A DNA stretch of 64,000 bases from Candidatus Poribacteria bacterium (lineage in GTDB: Bacteria; Poribacteria; WGA-4E; WGA-3G). How positions within the stretch are numbered: position 1 is the first letter of the stretch; the number at the start of each line of letters is the position of its first letter. The position numbers were made by a program, and so were the translations under genes. Where the stretch lies: positions 62,001 to 126,000 of the forward strand of contig JAJECN010000017.1 of assembly GCA_022821965.1 (NCBI GenBank). Direction: 5' to 3'. Positions 44,556 to 52,784 of this stretch are shown in pieces. The notes below the pieces were generated by a model that did not search any database, was not told where the DNA came from, and saw only the letters and a program-made list of their open reading frames with translations.

Positions 44556-46394
44556 CTACGGAGATCCCTGTTCCGACGTACGAAGCAGTGCGAGCGTTGT
44601 TTTCAATTTTGGAACGAGTTCTGCATTGAGCAGAAAAATTAAGTTCGGTTCATGTTGGAGCCGCGCGTAAAAATGTCCGGACGCGTCTGTCCTACCGACT
44701 TGCAAAGTATACACTTTCTGGTTTCTTAATTCAATAGTAAGTTGGACCTGCGGCGAGTTGAAACCTGTAGCGGTATCAGTGAGTATAGGTTCATTCCCTA
44801 CATAAGCGTCTGCCCTCAAATCGTCAAGTTCATAGATGATAGCATTAACTTCTGCATTATTCGCATTTTCCTTCACTGGCGCGGTGAGTCGCCAGTTGGT
44901 GCCAAGACGTTGACATGTCAGCGATTCTTCCCCGTGCAACAACGTGAGTCGGATCACATCGTCGATATGGAAGTTGAGCACCTGTTTATCCCGCAGCCAC
45001 GCTGTCCCTAACGCTATCTTGTCAATAAGCGAACGTTTGACACGAGCAACTTGGACAGAGTCTTCGGCTTTAACGTAGACAGTGCCGTCCTCCACAGGGT
45101 CTCCGATGAGCAGCACCGCAGGCTTTTCTTCACCACGTTGCGTGAATGCAACTTTAATTGATGGCAGTGCTAACCCGTAGGATGCAAGGCTATTGACAGG
45201 TTTGTCAACAAATGCGGTGGCTTCAAGGGAATCTACACCGAAAAGCAGATCGTCTACTGCTGCCGCGTCTGCCTTTATTTTTCCTGTTGAAGTTTCTAAT
45301 TCCCATGTATTGTCATAGTTTTTAGTGCCAACAGTTTTTTCCTCATCCTGTTGCCTTCTGGTGGAAATTGCAAAGCGGACTGTATCCGTCCGTTGAAAAT
45401 CAATAACTCGTTTATCACGCAGATCAAAAGCAGATTTATTGAGCAGTTTATAGATGTCATCGCTAACGGTGTAGATAGCATCCTGGTGAACGGATTTGAC
45501 ATAAACGCGTTCCTGTGTTCCGCCCTCTGATGGGACCGCCGAACCGATGTGAAGTGCGTATGTTTTATCTCCATCTATAAGTTCTATCTGGAGGCGCGGC
45601 GTATCTAAACCGGAGTTTTCTAACCGGACCGGAACGTTAGGCTCTACTGTGTCTACTTCAAAGGTTGACACTTGCAACGCCCGCAATTCTGAAAGAAGGG
45701 TCTCAATTTCTTCGGCATCTGCCTTTGCTTCAATCGGATGCGTGACGAGCCACGTGTCCCCTCGCTTCTCACAATTAACAGTGCTGGGTTGAGAGGTCAA
45801 TCCTTTGTCTCTGTGTTGAATCTGAATGTTAGACACCGTTTCTGTGCTGAACTTAATAACCGAACGGCTGCGAAGATCAGTGGGAGATTTTGTCAGGTCA
45901 TCAAGCGCACTGGATTCGATCAGAAAGATATGTGCTTCAGACTTCTCTTTCACATAGACAGAAAAGTTAATCGCTTTCTTACCGATAAGAAATGTTGCTG
46001 CGGGTGATGTTCCTGCTGTCCAAAGCGTGAGCGTTATGCTCGGTGTATCCAACCCATACTGTGTGAGTCCTGTTATTTCAAGGTGCTGCTTGACACGTTT
46101 GTTGAGAATATCATCTAACATTTGGTTCACTTTTTCGCCGTCTGCATCCGCATGAAACGGGTTTTCTAATTGCCAATTACCTGTTGTCCCTTTTACCACT
46201 TTCAGGTCTTGATATGCCGCATCCGCAAACGAGATTTCCGCCTGTTGAACATTTTCTTTCGCTATGCCGTAGACCTGATGGATCCGCTGTTTTTCATTCG
46301 GCGTTTCATCTGCCGATTCCTGAAAAAACAGGAAGTACGCACCACCAATGCCTGCCAGGAGCACAATAATGATGAGGGTCGTGCGGAAGTTCAC
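44556..46394 (-). CDS. DUF4340 domain protein (ABC-2/GldG-associated)
   Basis: A 612-aa protein starting at GTG 46394, whose GTGA overlaps the GldG stop. It has one N-terminal membrane helix (LIIIVLLAGIGGAYFLFF) and then a large extracytoplasmic part with repeated DUF4340 modules. The recurrent pattern is a variant of LENPxxxxADxxxVNxLLxxLxxL followed by YGLDxPxxxLTxxxG and LxIGxxxxxxxxVYVKxxxSxxVxxVxxxL, seen about three to four times. It is normally found with ABC-2 permeases and GldG-type proteins. Role unknown, perhaps assembly or regulation of the exporter. Confidence 0.87.
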   Translation of the reverse strand: MNFRTTLIIIVLLAGIGGAYFLFFQESADETPNEKQRIHQVYGIAKENVQQAEISFADAAYQDLKVVKGTTGNWQLENPFHADADGEKVNQMLDDILNKRVKQHLEITGLTQYGLDTPSITLTLWTAGTSPAATFLIGKKAINFSVYVKEKSEAHIFLIESSALDDLTKSPTDLRSRSVIKFSTETVSNIQIQHRDKGLTSQPSTVNCEKRGDTWLVTHPIEAKADAEEIETLLSELRALQVSTFEVDTVEPNVPVRLENSGLDTPRLQIELIDGDKTYALHIGSAVPSEGGTQERVYVKSVHQDAIYTVSDDIYKLLNKSAFDLRDKRVIDFQRTDTVRFAISTRRQQDEEKTVGTKNYDNTWELETSTGKIKADAAAVDDLLFGVDSLEATAFVDKPVNSLASYGLALPSIKVAFTQRGEEKPAVLLIGDPVEDGTVYVKAEDSVQVARVKRSLIDKIALGTAWLRDKQVLNFHIDDVIRLTLLHGEESLTCQRLGTNWRLTAPVKENANNAEVNAIIYELDDLRADAYVGNEPILTDTATGFNSPQVQLTIELRNQKVYTLQVGRTDASGHFYARLQHEPNLIFLLNAELVPKLKTTLALLRTSEQGSP

Positions 46395-47983
46395 GCATTC
46401 TCTCCTTTGCGGCGCTGCCACCAGACAATTAGTCCCGCAATAAAGACAATTGAAGGCATCATGAAAACTGATGTTATTTGAACCAAACGTCCGTCTTGCA
46501 CGTGCATCTGGCGCAGCGTTTGCCCTTGTAGGTCGATAGGACGGATCCCAATGAGGTCCTCCTCCAACGTGAGCCAATTAATTATAGATAGAAATAGGTC
46601 TCTGGCTGGTGCTCGGAAAAAACCGTTTGCTGCGAAATCTGAGTCCCCAAAAACGACAATGCGGGTGAGACCACCTACGGTTTTGTCTTCGTTGTTTTTG
46701 TCAGTTTTCTGCTCAGCAGCGACAGCAATCGACACAGGAGGCGGTGTGTCTACACCGGTTGTATAGGTGGAGTCTTCGCCGAATGTACCGTCACTGATAC
46801 GTTGTGTTTCTCCCCAACTGTCTTGGGGCCCGCCGACAGTCTTCATCAGGGATTTAACACTGAGACTTGCAGGTCTGTCTTCTATGGGTGTCACAGAACG
46901 CGTATACGGAAACGCTACGGGTTCTCGCATGGGACGTGTGATCTCGTGCAATGCGGGTCCCGGAACGGGTGCCTTCGGTCCGAACAACGGAAAAAATTGA
47001 GTCTCGTCGATGACAAGGTCGTTTCCTATAGCGATACTCCATCTCCTCATGAGTCGGACAAGTCCTCTATTGACATCTTCTGCGGAGGTTACCGATGGGT
47101 CGAGCATCAGGAATAGTTTTCCGTCGCGCCGCAAATATTTCGATACTATGTTGATTTCATGGGCGGTCAAGGCAGTTCTTGGACCCGCAATGACAAGTGC
47201 TTCGCAATCCGCTGGGATATCCGGTTCTGTCAAGAGCGAGAGCGGGAGCGCAGCGTAATTCTGGTTCTCTAACTCTGTCTGCACGGCACTATATCCGTTT
47301 TTATAAAAATCATCAAGTCCGTGTTCTTCGTGACCGACAAGGAAGTAAATCTTTTTGGTTTCGTCGCGGATGAGTTTGAGAATTGCACTCGTGAATTTCT
47401 GTTCCTCAACGCTGGTTACTTTCTCTTGCCGCTCGCCACTCTCAAAAATTGTTGTACCGTCCCACAGGATATTATACTTATTGCTGAGTTGAATGTCAAT
47501 TTCAGGATCTTTGAATGAGACAGTGAGGTATTCGGTTTCACGCTGATACAATTCCAACATATTTTTGACGCGCGCTGCTTGTGAGTTGCTATCTTTAAAA
47601 AACGCTATTACATGGATTTCTTTCTCAAGATTTTTGAGAACGGTTTGCGTTTGTTCCGAGAGCGTGTAAAGTTGTAACTTCGTTAAGTCCACTTTTTTAT
47701 CGAACCGGTTTATAACAATAGCGTTGACGAAAACCGCGATGCCGATAACGCCAACGATACTCAGGGCAACGTTCGCTCCGTAACGCGCTTGGCGACTTAT
47801 GAAGAAATTCGTGAAGTCTGAAAATCGCAGACGTGCGAAGATAGCCAGCGAAACAAGGGCAAGAAGCAGGCAAATCCAGAAAATGGGGAATGCTTGGAAA
47901 ATCCAACTGGCGATGGCGATAAAACTGAAAATTAATGTGAGAAAACCGAAGAGCGGACCTGTAATCCCTTTGTTGGTGTCCAT
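46391..47983 (-). CDS. GldG-like ABC transporter auxiliary protein
   Basis: A 530-aa protein with N-terminal membrane helices (FLTLIFSFIAIASWIF, FWICLLLALVSLAIF and ALSIVGVIGIAVFVNAIVI), an extracytoplasmic GldG/ABC_transp_aux domain (DLTKLQLYTLSEQTQTVLKNL, then VIAFFKDSNSQAARVKNMLELY), and a C-terminal helix before WWQRRKGENA. GGAGG precedes ATG 47983. It lies three bases after the permease gene. In Bacteroidetes GldG works with GldA and GldF in gliding; elsewhere the family serves unknown export. Confidence 0.9.
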   Translation of the reverse strand: MDTNKGITGPLFGFLTLIFSFIAIASWIFQAFPIFWICLLLALVSLAIFARLRFSDFTNFFISRQARYGANVALSIVGVIGIAVFVNAIVINRFDKKVDLTKLQLYTLSEQTQTVLKNLEKEIHVIAFFKDSNSQAARVKNMLELYQRETEYLTVSFKDPEIDIQLSNKYNILWDGTTIFESGERQEKVTSVEEQKFTSAILKLIRDETKKIYFLVGHEEHGLDDFYKNGYSAVQTELENQNYAALPLSLLTEPDIPADCEALVIAGPRTALTAHEINIVSKYLRRDGKLFLMLDPSVTSAEDVNRGLVRLMRRWSIAIGNDLVIDETQFFPLFGPKAPVPGPALHEITRPMREPVAFPYTRSVTPIEDRPASLSVKSLMKTVGGPQDSWGETQRISDGTFGEDSTYTTGVDTPPPVSIAVAAEQKTDKNNEDKTVGGLTRIVVFGDSDFAANGFFRAPARDLFLSIINWLTLEEDLIGIRPIDLQGQTLRQMHVQDGRLVQITSVFMMPSIVFIAGLIVWWQRRKGENA

Positions 47984-47986
47984 GTT

Positions 47987-48712
47987 CTACCTCCATTTTG
48001 ATGATTCGATGGACTTGAACGTCGCAAACAGGCAGACACCTGTGAAACTGAGGTAGTAGACAACATCTTTCAAAAGGATGACACCACGCGCAAAGTCGTG
48101 GTAGTGTTCACGGAGCGACAGGTAGCTCAGGAATTGGGTTATCGGTCCACCACGGGTTGAGAGCGAACCGATCATCCATAGCGTTATGAGGATGCCGAAA
48201 CTCGTCAATGCTGCGACGAGTTGATTCTTGCACATTGAGGACATCAACATCCCTAATGCCAGAAGCGAAGAACCGATGAGGATGATACCGAGATAACCGC
48301 TCAGCAGCAGCCCCTTGTCCAAGTAACCGAAACGTTGCGTCAGTAGTGGGAACAAGAGCGTCAAACTGAGCATAATAAGTACCAGTGTACAACTCGCGAA
48401 AAATTTGCCGAGAACGACTTGCCCATCTGTGATTGGAGAGGTGAGGAGAAGTTCAATTGTTCCCGATTTCCGTTCTTCCGCAAAGAGTCTCATCGTCAAC
48501 ACCGGTGTAAAAAAGATTAAGATGATAGCCATATTGCCGAAGAGCGTCTCCATCACAAACCCACCTGTACTGCCTCTGTTGCTTGCGGTGATGATTAGAA
48601 GAGAGAAAAGGAAACCCGAAATCGCTGTGAAGACAAAGCAGACGAAATAGGCGATCGGTGAGACGAAATATGTGTAAAGTTCTTTTGTGCAAACGGCAAG
48701 AACATTTCTCAT
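47987..48712 (-). CDS. ABC-2 type transporter permease (GldF-like)
   Basis: A 241-aa membrane protein with about six helices. LAVCTKELYTYFVSPIAYFV is the typical GldF opening, and RLFAEERKSGTIELLLTSPI is the conserved ABC-2 cytoplasmic loop. CAAGGAAAA precedes ATG 48712. It is first in the operon permease-GldG-DUF4340. The ATPase subunit that should precede it is absent, and the space upstream holds a duplicated leader block. Export substrate unknown. Confidence 0.9.
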   Translation of the reverse strand: MRNVLAVCTKELYTYFVSPIAYFVCFVFTAISGFLFSLLIITASNRGSTGGFVMETLFGNMAIILIFFTPVLTMRLFAEERKSGTIELLLTSPITDGQVVLGKFFASCTLVLIMLSLTLLFPLLTQRFGYLDKGLLLSGYLGIILIGSSLLALGMLMSSMCKNQLVAALTSFGILITLWMIGSLSTRGGPITQFLSYLSLREHYHDFARGVILLKDVVYYLSFTGVCLFATFKSIESSKWR

Positions 48713-48713
48713 A

Positions 48714-48853
48714 TTTTTAATTTTCCTTGCGGTTCAGTTAGGCAGGTCTATGCAAATCGTTCCCTTACGTATATCCGGTTTCCCGCCCGTTGGTTGGACT
48801 TACGCACCTTTGTAAATCTTAAATGTTTCTTATTTTTTAATTTTCCTTGCGGT
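48714..48853. repeat. Direct repeat flanking a partial GGACTTACGCA element
   Basis: TTTTTAATTTTCCTTGCGGT occurs at 48714-48733 and again at 48834-48853, 120 bases apart. The first copy is the ribosome site and leader of the permease gene. Between them, GGACTTACGCA (48796-48806) matches one end of the MITE-like element at 33.8 kb. Confidence 0.7.
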
Positions 48854-48879
48854 ATGGTACAAATCTCTTTTCGTCACGC

Positions 48880-49623
48880 TTAGTGTCTCATTGAAAATTG
48901 CTTCCGAACCTTCCCAACGAAAAAGGGACCGAGCGATTCAATGTATTTGGTCGTCTGTTCTGTTTGCCGCATATCCTGTATCAAACGCGAGAGTGGGTAT
49001 AGTTCAGGACCGACTAAGCCAATAACGAATTCGTTGTCGTTTGTATCCAATCCGAAGCAGGCAAGTCGGATGTCGCTTGCGTGTCCACCCGCCGCATAAC
49101 TGCGACCGAGCATAGCATGTTCGCCTAAAACTCGGCCCCGCTCACGGTGTTCAAGACGATAGAACTCAGATTTTCGGCGCAACGGATACCAAATCGCCCA
49201 CGGAAAATCGGGATTGAGCACATTTTGGCGCGGTTTGTTGAGCAGCCACTCTTCCAGATTGGGTTCTCTGCCGCTCGCATAGGTTCGACCGGTCATAGTC
49301 ATCTCCGAACGATACAAAAGGTCAGGAACCTCCTGTGCTTTTAAAAGTAAGGTTCGCGACGCTGTCATCAGTGCCGCCGGGTCTTCTGCAATGAAAAGCA
49401 CACCGTTCCCTGTTGGATGGTTCAAATCATCGTATACGACTGCGTCTAAACTTCCTTTTTCAATCGGTTCAATGATGAGTCTGGAATCTAAGCATCCCTC
49501 AAAGACATGAAGTTGGAGGAATAAACGCCGGTCACTAATCTGCGGTTCGCCATCAATCGGTGCACCGATTTCTCGTAGGTCTACCGGTTCTGATCGTGGT
49601 GGTCTTTTTCGTTCAGTGTTCAT
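48880..49623 (-). CDS. Chlorite dismutase/HemQ-like family protein
   Basis: A 247-aa protein. The C-terminal two thirds match the Cld fold: AIWYPLRRKSEFYRLEH, RGRVLGEHAMLGRSYAAGG, RLACFGLDTNDNEFVIGLVG and PLSRLIQDMRQTEQTTKY. The family includes chlorite dismutase and the coproheme decarboxylase HemQ. I cannot tell which applies, and the N-terminal region (EPVDLREIGAPIDGEPQIS) is unusual. No ribosome site is visible before ATG 49623. No haem biosynthesis gene is nearby. Confidence 0.8.
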   Translation of the reverse strand: MNTERKRPPRSEPVDLREIGAPIDGEPQISDRRLFLQLHVFEGCLDSRLIIEPIEKGSLDAVVYDDLNHPTGNGVLFIAEDPAALMTASRTLLLKAQEVPDLLYRSEMTMTGRTYASGREPNLEEWLLNKPRQNVLNPDFPWAIWYPLRRKSEFYRLEHRERGRVLGEHAMLGRSYAAGGHASDIRLACFGLDTNDNEFVIGLVGPELYPLSRLIQDMRQTEQTTKYIESLGPFFVGKVRKQFSMRH

Positions 49624-49696
49624 AATTTTTTCTATTGGCTTTCCGATTTATGGTCGACGGTTATTTCTGCCGACGGCTGATGGCTGACTGCTATTC

Positions 49697-51268
49697 TCAA
49701 CCTTTTGTAGTGTACGATTCCCGGATCCACTCTTCAAGTACCTGATCTGGGTTTTCCAGAACCGACTTTGGAAAGGTGAATGTGGATTGCCCCGTGTTCT
49801 GTTTGATGAGGTTCAATCCGTGCTGGTAACTTTCTAACAGCTGGTCACAGACCTGTTGGACTGTTTGTCCGTCTGCAATCGAGCGTTCACAGATGAGTGC
49901 CGTTGCTTCGTCATCAAACTGGATGAACAATTGATGTTCGGCGTGGAACTGGGTCTCATATCGGCGAATTTGCTCGCACTTCACGGAATTGCGGTTGTAA
50001 TCGGTATCTTCGATTATCCGTTTTAGTTCGGCATCCGGATCGTCAACGACATCAGCCGTCACGACGAATTCCTCAACACCCGTAGAGGGAAGCTCAAATT
50101 TATAATTGCGCAGAACCTTTTCACAAACCGTCATTAAGGCGCGTGCCCCGGTCTTTTGCTCAATCGCTTTTTCGGCGATTCGCTGTAAACCGCTGTCCGA
50201 AAACAGTGCCGTGATGCCATAAGCACGAAAAGCGTTCTCATATTGGCAGATGATGGAGCCTTCAGAGTGTTTCAGAATGTGGAACAGGTCATCTACCCCA
50301 AGTTCCGTACAGACGACATGCACCGGGAGTCGTCCGATGAACTCAGGTTCAAAACCGAAGTCGATGAAGTCTTTCGGGGTAACGTCCTCAAAATACTGTG
50401 CTGTCTCATCGGTTTGGCTGGTAATCTCGGCATTGAAACCGATTTTGCTTTGATGCATACGTTTCTTGATAATATCCGCCATACCGGTGAACGCACCGCT
50501 GATAATAAAAAGGATGTGCCGTGTATTGATGACCTCTTTATCGACCTTACCGCTTTTCTGGAATTCCATGGCGGCACGCATCTGTGAGGCGACATCGTTT
50601 CCTGCGCGTAGGTCAACTTCGGTTTCCTCCATCAATTTGAGAAGCCCGATCTGCACGCCGCGACCGCTTACATCGCGTCCGATGATATTTGGGGGTGTCG
50701 CGATTTTGTCGGCTTCGTCGAGATAGATGATGCCGTACTGTGCCAATTCGAGGTTGTCTTCGGCTTGTGTTACCAATTCACGGATTAAGTCGTCCACATT
50801 CGCACCGACGTAACCCGTCTCGCTGAATCGGGTCGCATCCGCTTTGACGAACGGCACACCGATGAGTTTGGCAATGTGTCGGATGAGATATGTTTTACCG
50901 ACACCGGTGGGTCCCAACATAACAATGTTCTGCTTTGAGTAGTCAGCATCGGCGGCGGTTGGGTCTTCGTGGCACTCTCGAACGTGGTTGTAGTGGTCAC
51001 AGACGGCGATAGCGAGTGCCTTCTTTGCATCGTCCTGTTTAATCACGTATCGGTCGAGGTATTGCTTAATCTCCTTCGGTTTGAGATCAAACTTCAGATC
51101 GAAAGTCTTTTTTGGCTCAGGTCCTTCGTCCTCTTCTTGTGCTTCAGGTGTGGCTTCACTGGCGGTCGCGTTAATCAAGCGGACACTACCGCCGTACTTC
51201 TGTTGCACAAATTCTTGGAATTCCTTTTCGATTTCTTCAGGTGTAGGTATCTTCTTATTCGTATTCAC
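49697..51268 (-). CDS. ClpX-like AAA+ unfoldase without an N-terminal zinc domain
   Basis: A 523-aa ATPase of the ClpX group. Walker A is GPTGVGKTYLIRH, Walker B IIYLDEADKIA, and the sensor/arginine region DFIDFGFEPEFIGRLPV is ClpX-like. The loop SKIGFNAEI retains IGF, the contact with ClpP, so it could feed a ClpP protease. The zinc-binding domain of true ClpX is replaced by an N-terminal EEIEKEFQEFVQQKYGGS region and a charged linker. The start is GTG 51268, with GAGG 12 bases upstream. No clpP is adjacent. It is better read as a second, specialised Clp unfoldase than as the housekeeping ClpX. Confidence 0.85.
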   Translation of the reverse strand: MNTNKKIPTPEEIEKEFQEFVQQKYGGSVRLINATASEATPEAQEEDEGPEPKKTFDLKFDLKPKEIKQYLDRYVIKQDDAKKALAIAVCDHYNHVRECHEDPTAADADYSKQNIVMLGPTGVGKTYLIRHIAKLIGVPFVKADATRFSETGYVGANVDDLIRELVTQAEDNLELAQYGIIYLDEADKIATPPNIIGRDVSGRGVQIGLLKLMEETEVDLRAGNDVASQMRAAMEFQKSGKVDKEVINTRHILFIISGAFTGMADIIKKRMHQSKIGFNAEITSQTDETAQYFEDVTPKDFIDFGFEPEFIGRLPVHVVCTELGVDDLFHILKHSEGSIICQYENAFRAYGITALFSDSGLQRIAEKAIEQKTGARALMTVCEKVLRNYKFELPSTGVEEFVVTADVVDDPDAELKRIIEDTDYNRNSVKCEQIRRYETQFHAEHQLFIQFDDEATALICERSIADGQTVQQVCDQLLESYQHGLNLIKQNTGQSTFTFPKSVLENPDQVLEEWIRESYTTKG

Positions 51269-51299
51269 GGTTGTGTATTACCTCTATCAAGATGTTGTT

Positions 51300-51368
51300 T
51301 CTGTAGGAGGGAACTCCGATTCCCGATGTTCGTTTCGTTCTTCTGTAGGAGGGAACTCCGATTCCCGA
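51300..51368. repeat. 27-base direct repeat, two copies
   Basis: A 27-base block beginning TCTGTAGGAGGGAACTCC occurs at 51300-51326 and 51342-51368, 42 bases apart. Each contains GGGAA-ctccga-TTCCC, a small hairpin. It lies between the MetE-like stop and the ClpX-like start. Confidence 0.8.
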
Positions 51369-51377
51369 CTCTTTTCA

Positions 51378-52442
51378 CTAAGTCGTTTTACCTGTGAGTT
51401 CACGACGGACAATTTCAGTACCGGCTACCATCGATTTCAGTTTGGCGGCGGCTGCCCATCGTGCTGTCTGGCTGAAACCGCAATCCGGTGTAATCGCAAG
51501 CTTTTCGGGACGCACATGCTTGAGTGCTTCGCGGAGTAACGCTGCAACGTCCTCTGGTGTCTCCACGTAGTAATTTTTGACATCGATAAGCCCCGCTGCG
51601 AGTTCTTTATCGTTCGGGAATTCGCTCCACAATGCGATTTCTGCCATTTCCCGGTTCGCAAACTCTAATGCCAATTCGTCAAAAGCTGCATCTAAAATAT
51701 GGGGGAAGAGCGGACGATACGAACGCTTACCGACGGCTCTACCGCGGTAGTTGCCGAAACAGATATGCAGTCCAATCTTTGCGGACTGTTCAATATGGGC
51801 TTGCGAGCTACGCCCTAAACCTTCAACGGTGTGATTGAAAAGTTTGACAAACTCTTCAGGACGGTCGGGATAAACAGCGTAAGAGGGTTCGTCTAACTGA
51901 ATGAATTCCGCACCTGCCGCAACAAGCTGCCGGAGTTCTGTGTTGATAATCTCCGCACAAGCGTAAGCAACTTCGAGTCGCTCTTTATAGATACCACCTG
52001 TCTGAATTCGTCCGGAGAGGGTGAACGGACCGGGGCATGTTACCTTGAGCGGTTTCGTCGTTTCGTTTTTCGCAAATTCAAATTCTGCAAGGATACCGAG
52101 TCCATCGGGTGCTGCGAGTGGAACAGAGGGCAGCCATTTGCCCCGCTGATCATGTCCGTCCGGTCCCTGTGTTCTGGGAGCCGGAAGTTCTTCTAATCCG
52201 GTGAGCTGTTCATAGAAACCGAGCACAAAGTCCTGCCGCCGCATCTCACCCTCTGTGATGATGTCAACGCCAGCGCGCTCCTGATCGGCGATGGCGGTGC
52301 GGACAGCATCGTCAAAAGTTTCGTTGATGTCGGTTTCGCCGAGTTCTCCGCGTCCGATTGCCTCCAGGGTCACACACAGCCAACTCGGTGGTGCGTAACT
52401 TCCGATCGTACTTGTAGGTATCAAAATGTCCGTATCTTTCAT
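51378..52442 (-). CDS. Cobalamin-independent methionine synthase C-terminal-type methyltransferase
   Basis: A 354-aa protein corresponding to the catalytic C-terminal barrel of MetE; full MetE has about 750 aa. Zinc ligands are visible: His and Cys in IGLHICFGN, a Glu in ALEFANREMAEIALW, and Cys in AITPDCGFSQTARWAAA. FIQLDEPSYAVYP and DIITEGEMRRQDFVLGFYEQ are characteristic. It uses a zinc thiolate to methylate a thiol. Core-MetE-type proteins may use a methyl donor other than folate, so homocysteine methylation is likely but unproven. It is upstream of the ClpX-like gene on the same strand, with repeats between. Confidence 0.88.
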   Translation of the reverse strand: MKDTDILIPTSTIGSYAPPSWLCVTLEAIGRGELGETDINETFDDAVRTAIADQERAGVDIITEGEMRRQDFVLGFYEQLTGLEELPAPRTQGPDGHDQRGKWLPSVPLAAPDGLGILAEFEFAKNETTKPLKVTCPGPFTLSGRIQTGGIYKERLEVAYACAEIINTELRQLVAAGAEFIQLDEPSYAVYPDRPEEFVKLFNHTVEGLGRSSQAHIEQSAKIGLHICFGNYRGRAVGKRSYRPLFPHILDAAFDELALEFANREMAEIALWSEFPNDKELAAGLIDVKNYYVETPEDVAALLREALKHVRPEKLAITPDCGFSQTARWAAAAKLKSMVAGTEIVRRELTGKTT

Positions 52443-52490
52443 TTGTTTGCCTATTTACCATTGCCATCATTTGATGGAACTATATTGAAA

Positions 52491-52784
52491 CTATGAGAAA
52501 AACGCCTTTATCGCACCTCCGACACCGACCGCGGCGGCAATTCGGAAGAGCCAATCCATGAGCGTTTTTTGAAAAGTTGTCACCGCTTTTTTGCCAGCGA
52601 CGGCTTCCTCCACTTTTCGTAATCGATCCTCCAAAGCGTGTATGTCCGACAAAAGGCGTGCCTCTGAAGATTTTATATCTTCCCTAATCTTTTGTGTATC
52701 TGCCAAGAGACGTGCCTCTGAAGATTTTATATCTTCCCGCAGCAACTGAAACATATCCAGCGTCGTGATTTTTTCGTCGTTCAT
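52491..52784 (-). CDS. Small coiled-coil membrane protein
   Basis: A 97-aa protein. Residues about 15-62 are an amphipathic coiled coil containing two copies of an 18-residue unit (REDIKSSEARLLADTQKI, then REDIKSSEARLLSDIHAL), matched in DNA by a 28-base identity at 52657-52684 and 52711-52738. The C-terminal WLFRIAAAVGVGGAIKAFF is hydrophobic and may insert into the membrane. Its ATG overlaps the LarA-like stop by four bases, so translation is coupled. Phage-holin-associated and DUF-type proteins share this layout. Function unknown. Confidence 0.7.
   Translation of the reverse strand: MNDEKITTLDMFQLLREDIKSSEARLLADTQKIREDIKSSEARLLSDIHALEDRLRKVEEAVAGKKAVTTFQKTLMDWLFRIAAAVGVGGAIKAFFS

Noticed and set aside
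51378-52442. Truncated metE pseudogene
   Set aside because: The protein is complete for the single-barrel core-MetE type, keeps all zinc ligands and has a clean frame, so a short family member is more likely than a truncation.
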